In this document: positions 34,248 to 38,419 of the stretch, in pieces
Layout of the letters: each line of letters opens with the position of its first letter
Numbering within the stretch: position 1 is the stretch's first letter
NCBI GenBank assembly: GCA_016182965.1
Contig: JACPFM010000093.1
Span: 1-38,419, forward strand
Direction: 5' to 3'
DNA length: 38,419 nucleotides
Source of the DNA: Deltaproteobacteria bacterium
GTDB lineage: Bacteria; Myxococcota_A; Polyangia; Polyangiales; JADJMO01
Notes under the pieces: generated by a model
The model's input: the letters and a program-made list of their open reading frames with translations, nothing else
Told to the model about the DNA's origin: nothing
Databases searched by the model: none
Position numbers and translations under genes: made by a program

Positions 34248-36239
34248 GTGCGTCGCCATCTCCTCCTCTCCGCGCTGGGGTTCGTCGTCGTGTCGGGTCT
34301 CGCTGGCCTCGCGTCGGCGAAGAACCCGATCCAGGTCGAGAACGACAAACCGGTGGAACGCGCCCGGGACAACTGGATGCCGGAGCTCGACGCCACGTAT
34401 CAGGCGAAGAACATCGGCATCAACGGCATCATCGACGGCTACCCGGACAGGTGGTCGTACAAGCACGGCGACGTCCTCGCGCTGAAGGTGTCGACCGTCT
34501 CGCCGCGCTTCCGCACGCGCGTCTACCGCATCGGCTGGTACGGAAACTCGCCCGAGGGCCCGATCGGTTCGCGCCTCGTCCACGAGGTGCCCGAGACCGC
34601 CGGCCAGCGCCAGCCCTTCCCGCCCGAAGACGCGACGACCGGCCTCGCGGAGCCCGCGTGGACCGACTCGTTGCGGGTGACCATCCCGGGCGACTGGACG
34701 CCGGGCCACTACGCGGTGCGCTTCACCACCGCGGAGGGGAAGGAGGGCTACACGCATTTCGTGCTGCGCGACGACGCCGCCCCGATGAGGGCGCCGATCC
34801 TCTACGTCGACTCGCTGCTCACCGAGAACGCCTACGATCCGTGGCCGAAGATCTTCGACGCGACCGGCAAGCAGCTGTCGGGCAAGAGCACCTACAGCTA
34901 CAACTCGGCCGGCGTCGACGTGAAGGCGTCGGGCGCCAAGCAGGCCGTCGAGGTGTCGCTCTCGCGGCCGCGCGGCGAGAACTGGGGGCTCTCGATCTGG
35001 CGCGACTGGACGGTCCCCACCGTGCAGTTCCTCGAGCAGCACGGCTACGACGTCGCCTACGCGACCAGCCTCGATCTGCACGAGGGCAAGGTGCTCGCCG
35101 GCCGCAAGATGTGGATGGACTCCGGCCACGACGAGTACTGGACCGCCGAGATGTGGGATCGGCTCGAGGCCGCGCGCGACGCCGGCCTCAACCTCGCCTG
35201 GTTCTCCGGCAACGATCTGACCTGGCAGGTGCGCATCGAGCAGGGGCGCGCCGGGCGGCCCGACAAGATGGTCGCCTACAAGATCGCCGCCTACCCCGAC
35301 ACCGGTCGCTGCGGCAGCTGCTGGGAGTGGGGCGGCGATCCGGAGTTCGGGCGCGCGCTCGCCGCGAAGAAGGCGGGGGACACGGTGGCGCAGCTCGCGC
35401 ACCTGCGGCGGGTGACCTACGCGTGGTCCGGCCTCAAGGACTGGGATCCCGACGCGCCGAGCCCGGTCTTCGCCGAGGGCAACAAGGGCGCGCCGATCAA
35501 GACGACCCCTTCGGTCGCGCGGTTCGCCATCGGCCTCGAGGGCCTGATGAACGGCCCGAAGCTGCCGCCCTGCCCGGCCACCGCCGACGCGCGCCACTTC
35601 TGCCGCGGCCTGCCCTGGGTGATCGAGGGGGCCGATCACTGGGTCTTCACCGGCGCGGGCGTGCGCGACGGCCGCGCCACCGGCCTCGCCAACAACGATC
35701 GCATCCCGGGGTTCGTCGGCTACGAGATGGACAACGCGCGCCTCGATCGCGAGTACCCGATGCGCCCGAGGACGCAGAAGATCCTCGGGTTCACCGACGC
35801 GGTGTTCACGCCCGAGTCCGGGTCGGCGGTCGACTACCTGGGGCTGTTCAACGCGCAGTACTACCAGCACGACAAGGGCGCGCACGTGTTCGCGGCCGGC
35901 ACCATCAACTGGTTCTGGGGCGTCGATCGCGAGGGGCTCGGCAACTGGGGCGGCATCGACGTGATGGCGACCGTGAAGCCGGGCCTCACGACCGGCAAGG
36001 CGATCACGTCGATCACGATCAACGTGCTCAACAAGCTCCAGGAGGGACCGGGCACGCCGCCGACCGATCCGGGCGATCCGGGCGACGCCGACGCCGGCTC
36101 CGCGGGCCTGCGCCCGAGGGCGACGCCGATCAACGACAGCTGCGGCTGCACGACGCCGGGCGTCGCCGGCAACGGAGCGCTCGCCGGCCTCGTCGCCGCA
36201 TCGATCGTCGCGTGGTGGTCGCGCCGCCGCCGCCGGTGA
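34248..36239 (+). CDS. N,N-dimethylformamidase-beta-like protein with MYXO-CTERM tail
   Basis: A 663-residue secreted protein. Signal peptide to about residue 24 (VSGLAGLASA), then a domain of the N,N-dimethylformamidase large-subunit type: YKHGDVLALKVS, RVYRIGWYG, SGHDEYWTAEMWD, AWFSGNDLTWQVR, VFAAGTINWFWGVD. The C terminus has a Pro/Asp-rich linker, then CGCTTPGVAGNG, a hydrophobic segment (ALAGLVAASIVAWW) and SRRRRR. That is the MYXO-CTERM sorting pattern for surface display in myxobacteria. Start is GTG 34248 with GGGGG upstream. The enzymatic activity of these exported relatives is unknown; amide hydrolysis is only inferred from the family. Confidence 0.82.
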   Translation: MRRHLLLSALGFVVVSGLAGLASAKNPIQVENDKPVERARDNWMPELDATYQAKNIGINGIIDGYPDRWSYKHGDVLALKVSTVSPRFRTRVYRIGWYGNSPEGPIGSRLVHEVPETAGQRQPFPPEDATTGLAEPAWTDSLRVTIPGDWTPGHYAVRFTTAEGKEGYTHFVLRDDAAPMRAPILYVDSLLTENAYDPWPKIFDATGKQLSGKSTYSYNSAGVDVKASGAKQAVEVSLSRPRGENWGLSIWRDWTVPTVQFLEQHGYDVAYATSLDLHEGKVLAGRKMWMDSGHDEYWTAEMWDRLEAARDAGLNLAWFSGNDLTWQVRIEQGRAGRPDKMVAYKIAAYPDTGRCGSCWEWGGDPEFGRALAAKKAGDTVAQLAHLRRVTYAWSGLKDWDPDAPSPVFAEGNKGAPIKTTPSVARFAIGLEGLMNGPKLPPCPATADARHFCRGLPWVIEGADHWVFTGAGVRDGRATGLANNDRIPGFVGYEMDNARLDREYPMRPRTQKILGFTDAVFTPESGSAVDYLGLFNAQYYQHDKGAHVFAAGTINWFWGVDREGLGNWGGIDVMATVKPGLTTGKAITSITINVLNKLQEGPGTPPTDPGDPGDADAGSAGLRPRATPINDSCGCTTPGVAGNGALAGLVAASIVAWWSRRRRR

Positions 36240-36240
36240 T

Positions 36241-36256
36241 CGGCGATCGACCGCCG
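36241..36256. terminator. Small convergent hairpin
   Basis: CGGCG-ATCGAC-CGCCG lies just after the stop of the 34248-36239 gene and 8 nt before the stop of the convergent gene. Short arms and no T-tract, so only a weak candidate. Confidence 0.25.
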
Positions 36257-36264
36257 TGCAGGGC

Positions 36265-36897
36265 CTACTTCCCGGCGGGGAACGGCGTGCCGTACAGGTC
36301 CTCGCGCGAGGTCATGCACTGCTCGGTGCCGACCGGGAAGTCGCGGCACATGTTCGGCCGCACGTCGTAGATGGTGCACATGTTCCGCTGCAGGTGCACG
36401 CAGGGCTTCTCCTTGGTGCGCAGCAGCGGAAGCAGGCGCAGCACGCCCTTTCGCGACGTGCGCTTCAGCAGATCGGCGCGGCCGCCCGCACGGAAGCGCG
36501 CGACGTCCTCCTCGTCGAGGACGACCTTGTTGTCGTAGCAGCACGCGCCGCACAGCGTGCAGTCGAAGGTCGCCTCGGTCGTCGCGCCGGGGAACGCGCG
36601 ATCGCGATCGATCCACTCCTGCACGCGCTCGCGCCAGTCGCGGGTGATCTTCGCCTCGACGCAGCCCCTGGCGGGACCCTCGGTGACCTCGGCCCATCGG
36701 TCCGCCTCGATCGCGCGGATGGCCCAGTCGACGAGGAGCGGCGCCAGCTCATCCTCGGGCGGCCCCGCGTCGCCCAGCAGAGACCAGCGACGATCCTTCA
36801 CGACGGCGATGCCGCCGGCCTTCGCGTGCTTCGCGGCCGCGCTCACGCGCTCGGGCCCGAACTCGCGCCACAACGGGCGCACGACGACTTCCAGCAT
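36265..36897 (-). CDS. YkgJ-family cysteine-cluster protein
   Basis: A 210-residue protein. The C-terminal half carries the zinc/iron-chelating cysteine cluster typical of YkgJ proteins: FDCTLCGACCYDN (about residues 110-122), EKPCVHLQRNMCTIYDVRP, MCRDFPVG and EQCM. The N-terminal half is unrecognised. ATG at 36897 is preferred; upstream codons in frame are built from a hexamer repeat and are unlikely to be translated. The role of the family is unknown; metal-cluster binding is expected. It ends 25 nt from the convergent MYXO-CTERM gene. Confidence 0.8.
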   Translation of the reverse strand: MLEVVVRPLWREFGPERVSAAAKHAKAGGIAVVKDRRWSLLGDAGPPEDELAPLLVDWAIRAIEADRWAEVTEGPARGCVEAKITRDWRERVQEWIDRDRAFPGATTEATFDCTLCGACCYDNKVVLDEEDVARFRAGGRADLLKRTSRKGVLRLLPLLRTKEKPCVHLQRNMCTIYDVRPNMCRDFPVGTEQCMTSREDLYGTPFPAGK

Positions 36898-36918
36898 GGG
36901 CGCACCATAGCCGAAGTC

Positions 36919-36984
36919 GACGCGGACGCGGACGCGGAGGCGAACGCGCACGCGGAGGCGCGAAGGCGGAGGCGGAGCGGCGGA
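36919..36984. repeat. Hexamer-period tandem repeat upstream of the YkgJ-type gene
   Basis: Seven 6-bp units from 36919 to 36960 (GACGCG x3, GAGGCG, AACGCG, CACGCG, GAGGCG) continue into a GGCGGA-rich stretch. It lies about 20 nt 5' of the ATG at 36897, in the leader. The rest of 36898-37162 shows no supported gene. Confidence 0.75.
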
Positions 36985-37162
36985 GTCACCGCCGTCGCGC
37001 TGACACCGACGCCGGGCGTGGGCTTGCCGGTCTCGCCGCGGCCGGCTCCGACCGAGGGGCTGCTGCGAGGCGAAATCCGCCAAGCCGGCGTGGCCGCCCG
37101 GAGCCCGGTCAACTCGCCCGCACGACCACCCGAGTCGATGGCGCCCTCGCCACCTCATCGCC

Positions 37163-37621
37163 TTGCTGGCGTGGCGCCCGGTCGTGGCCACGTCCGTGAG
37201 ACGCCGACCGCTGCGCTTGGCAGGGGCGGTTCCTGCTCCGCCCTACGACGAAGCTGTGGCGCGTCCGCTCGTCCAACGGGCAATCGCGCTCGACGCCGGC
37301 CTGGGAGCGCCCGACTTGCGGCCAGTGGCGGCAGGAATGACAGACGCCGAGGCCAATGCAAAGGCGAGGTCGCTCGCGTACGGGACCTCCTTCTTCCAAA
37401 GCGACAATCTCTGCTGGATGCAACCGCATGTGCAGCGCGCCAACATACTGCCGACCGCCGTTCACCTCGTAACGGCAAACGAGGGGACCAAAGACGACCA
37501 GTACGTCACCATCTATGGCCTGCTGAACAAGGGAGCACCAGAATGCGGCGTTCACAGCGTCATTCCTCGAACGGCCCAGGCGAAGGTCTCTCGGCTGCTG
37601 AGCCCCGATTGGGCAAACTAG
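37163..37621 (+). CDS. Hypothetical protein, doubtful
   Basis: An open frame of 152 residues from TTG 37163; ATG at 37337 would give 94 residues (MTDAEANAKARS). Codons here use more A and T in third positions than the rest of the window, and the C-terminal part (YGTSFFQSDNLCWMQPHVQR, TKDDQYVTIYGLLNKGAPEC) has ordinary protein composition, which supports real coding. The first 58 residues look less convincing and no signal peptide or family is recognised. It overlaps the following lipoprotein frame by up to 79 nt, though that overlap shrinks if the lipoprotein starts at 37609. A truncated gene is possible. Confidence 0.35.
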   Translation: MLAWRPVVATSVRRRPLRLAGAVPAPPYDEAVARPLVQRAIALDAGLGAPDLRPVAAGMTDAEANAKARSLAYGTSFFQSDNLCWMQPHVQRANILPTAVHLVTANEGTKDDQYVTIYGLLNKGAPECGVHSVIPRTAQAKVSRLLSPDWAN

Positions 37622-38318
37622 CCGCGGCCATCTGCACTCTCGGTTTCCTAATGAACGGCTGCGGTGGACGGCTGAGCGACACGAGTGCCAGCAGCACCGA
37701 CGCCTCTCCGCCGCATGACAGCGCACAATCGACGCGCACATTTGGGAAGACTCCGTCGTCGCTCCTCCCGATGCCGATCCACTCGATAGCGCGAGCGCCG
37801 TGGACAGTCCCGACATCGAGGACGCGGCTTGCTCACTCGCGGACGGCACGGATCGCTGTGGTGGTGAGGCAGGCCGCTGTGGAGCGTGCACGACGTCTTC
37901 CGATATCTGCGTTAAGTTCATCGATTCGACCGGCGCTTACTCGTCGTGGGGCCTCTGCTGGCCGCGTTACGCGTCGAAGACCGCAATCCCGACGACCCAT
38001 CCCTGTGGCGCATGCCCAGATGCAGACCTGCTTTGCGCGAGCGTGGATTCGCCTGCGAACCTCTACTGTGCGCGTCCGATCCTGTGCGCGGCGCTCGCGG
38101 CCGAGGGCTTGGCCGAGGCCTGTCGGTACACCGATACGACGCCTTGGAGTCCGGGTGCGACCATTCCATCCGCGACGTGTCCAACCGGCGGTGCTGGACA
38201 TCTGTGTGGGGGCACCTGCTCGCCATGCTCTGCCGGCACCGTGTGCGCCGGGCTTTCACCGACTCACCCCATCGGCGTATGGTACGTGTTTAGCGGGCGG
38301 GACACCGCCGCCGCGTGA
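37543..38318 (+). pseudogene. Cys-rich lipoprotein gene with apparent frameshift
   Basis: One frame from ATG 37543 (or TTG 37609) encodes a lipoprotein signal (LGKLAAAICTLGFLMNGC) and a Ser/Asp linker ending DASPPHDSAQ. It then degenerates into basic residues. The adjacent frame, open from 37719, continues the expected Asp-rich linker (IDAHIWEDSVVAPPDADPLD) into a Cys-rich domain (CSLADGTDRCGGEAGRCGAC, LCGGTCSPCSAGTVC) that ends at 38318. The frames join somewhere around 37719-37735, a step that needs one lost base or two gained. The Cys-rich pattern is typical of myxobacterial lipoproteins of unknown function. Separate translation of the second frame from GTG 37800 is possible but would lose the export signal. 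Confidence 0.55.
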
Positions 38319-38419
38319 TCCACCGCGGGTCGCGGACGAGCCGTCGGTGGGTGCCGGCCTTCGCGCGTGCAATACGGCGTTCGGCGGTGGCTGGCGGAGA
38401 TCGATGTTCAGTTCGGCGC
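38319..38419. other. Right edge, nothing recognised
   Basis: About 100 nt after the lipoprotein frame, without a supported gene, hairpin or repeat. Confidence 0.4.

Noticed and set aside
37109..37921. 270-residue minus-strand frame at the right edge
   Set aside because: Composition rich in Arg, Ser, Cys and His without any domain; the plus strand gives more protein-like text and a lipoprotein signal.

Overview
The window is very GC-rich DNA with GTG and TTG starts and tightly overlapping genes. It most likely comes from a myxobacterium (Myxococcota, probably Polyangiales-like). Markers are a MYXO-CTERM sorting tail (Cys motif, hydrophobic helix, Arg-rich end) on the 34248-36239 product, an IgGFc-binding-type lipoprotein, and several lipoproteins with Asp/Ala/Ser-rich linkers. 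No tRNA, rRNA, CRISPR array or insertion sequence was seen.

Region 1 (452-10943, minus strand) is an aryl-CoA catabolic operon. Reading from the promoter: SDR, RidA-family protein, MarR regulator, enoyl-CoA hydratase family, acyl-CoA dehydrogenase, benzoate-CoA-ligase-type enzyme, creatininase-family hydrolase and a fused FAD monooxygenase/old-yellow-enzyme oxidoreductase. All eight overlap their neighbours by 4-8 nt. After short gaps come a catalase-fold-like protein and glutaryl-CoA dehydrogenase. The set fits CoA-dependent dearomatisation of anthranilate (2-aminobenzoate) or a related benzoate, with C5 dicarboxylate disposal. The monooxygenase gene carries an internal deletion with a frameshift.

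Region 2 (11019-12931, plus) holds a divergent pair: a BMP/PnrA-like binding protein and an NlpC/P60-like lipoprotein, closed by a perfect 12-bp inverted repeat.

Region 3 (13117-27934, plus) is the most striking part: a five-gene, nearly gapless operon that looks like an envelope-spanning version of the poly-gamma-glutamate (PGA) synthase. It encodes a PgsC/CapC-like membrane protein with the family domain duplicated and a large C-terminal extension, a bitopic inner-membrane protein, a lipoprotein resembling phage PGA hydrolase (PghP), a 1507-residue lipoprotein ending in a probable outer-membrane beta-barrel, and a PgsB/CapB-like amide ligase with a large HEAT-like N-terminal region. A degenerate copy of the hydrolase domain sits inside the PgsC extension. 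I know of no description of this architecture.

Region 4 (27935-38419) is a mix of single genes: a four-repeat helical protein, a SirB1-type protein, an IgGFc-type lipoprotein, an NDP-forming acyl-CoA synthetase, a MYXO-CTERM N,N-dimethylformamidase-like protein and a YkgJ-type cysteine-cluster protein. It ends in a compositionally different tail with a frameshifted Cys-rich lipoprotein. The two large convergent gaps carry 7-bp-period tandem arrays, partly arranged as inverted repeats.
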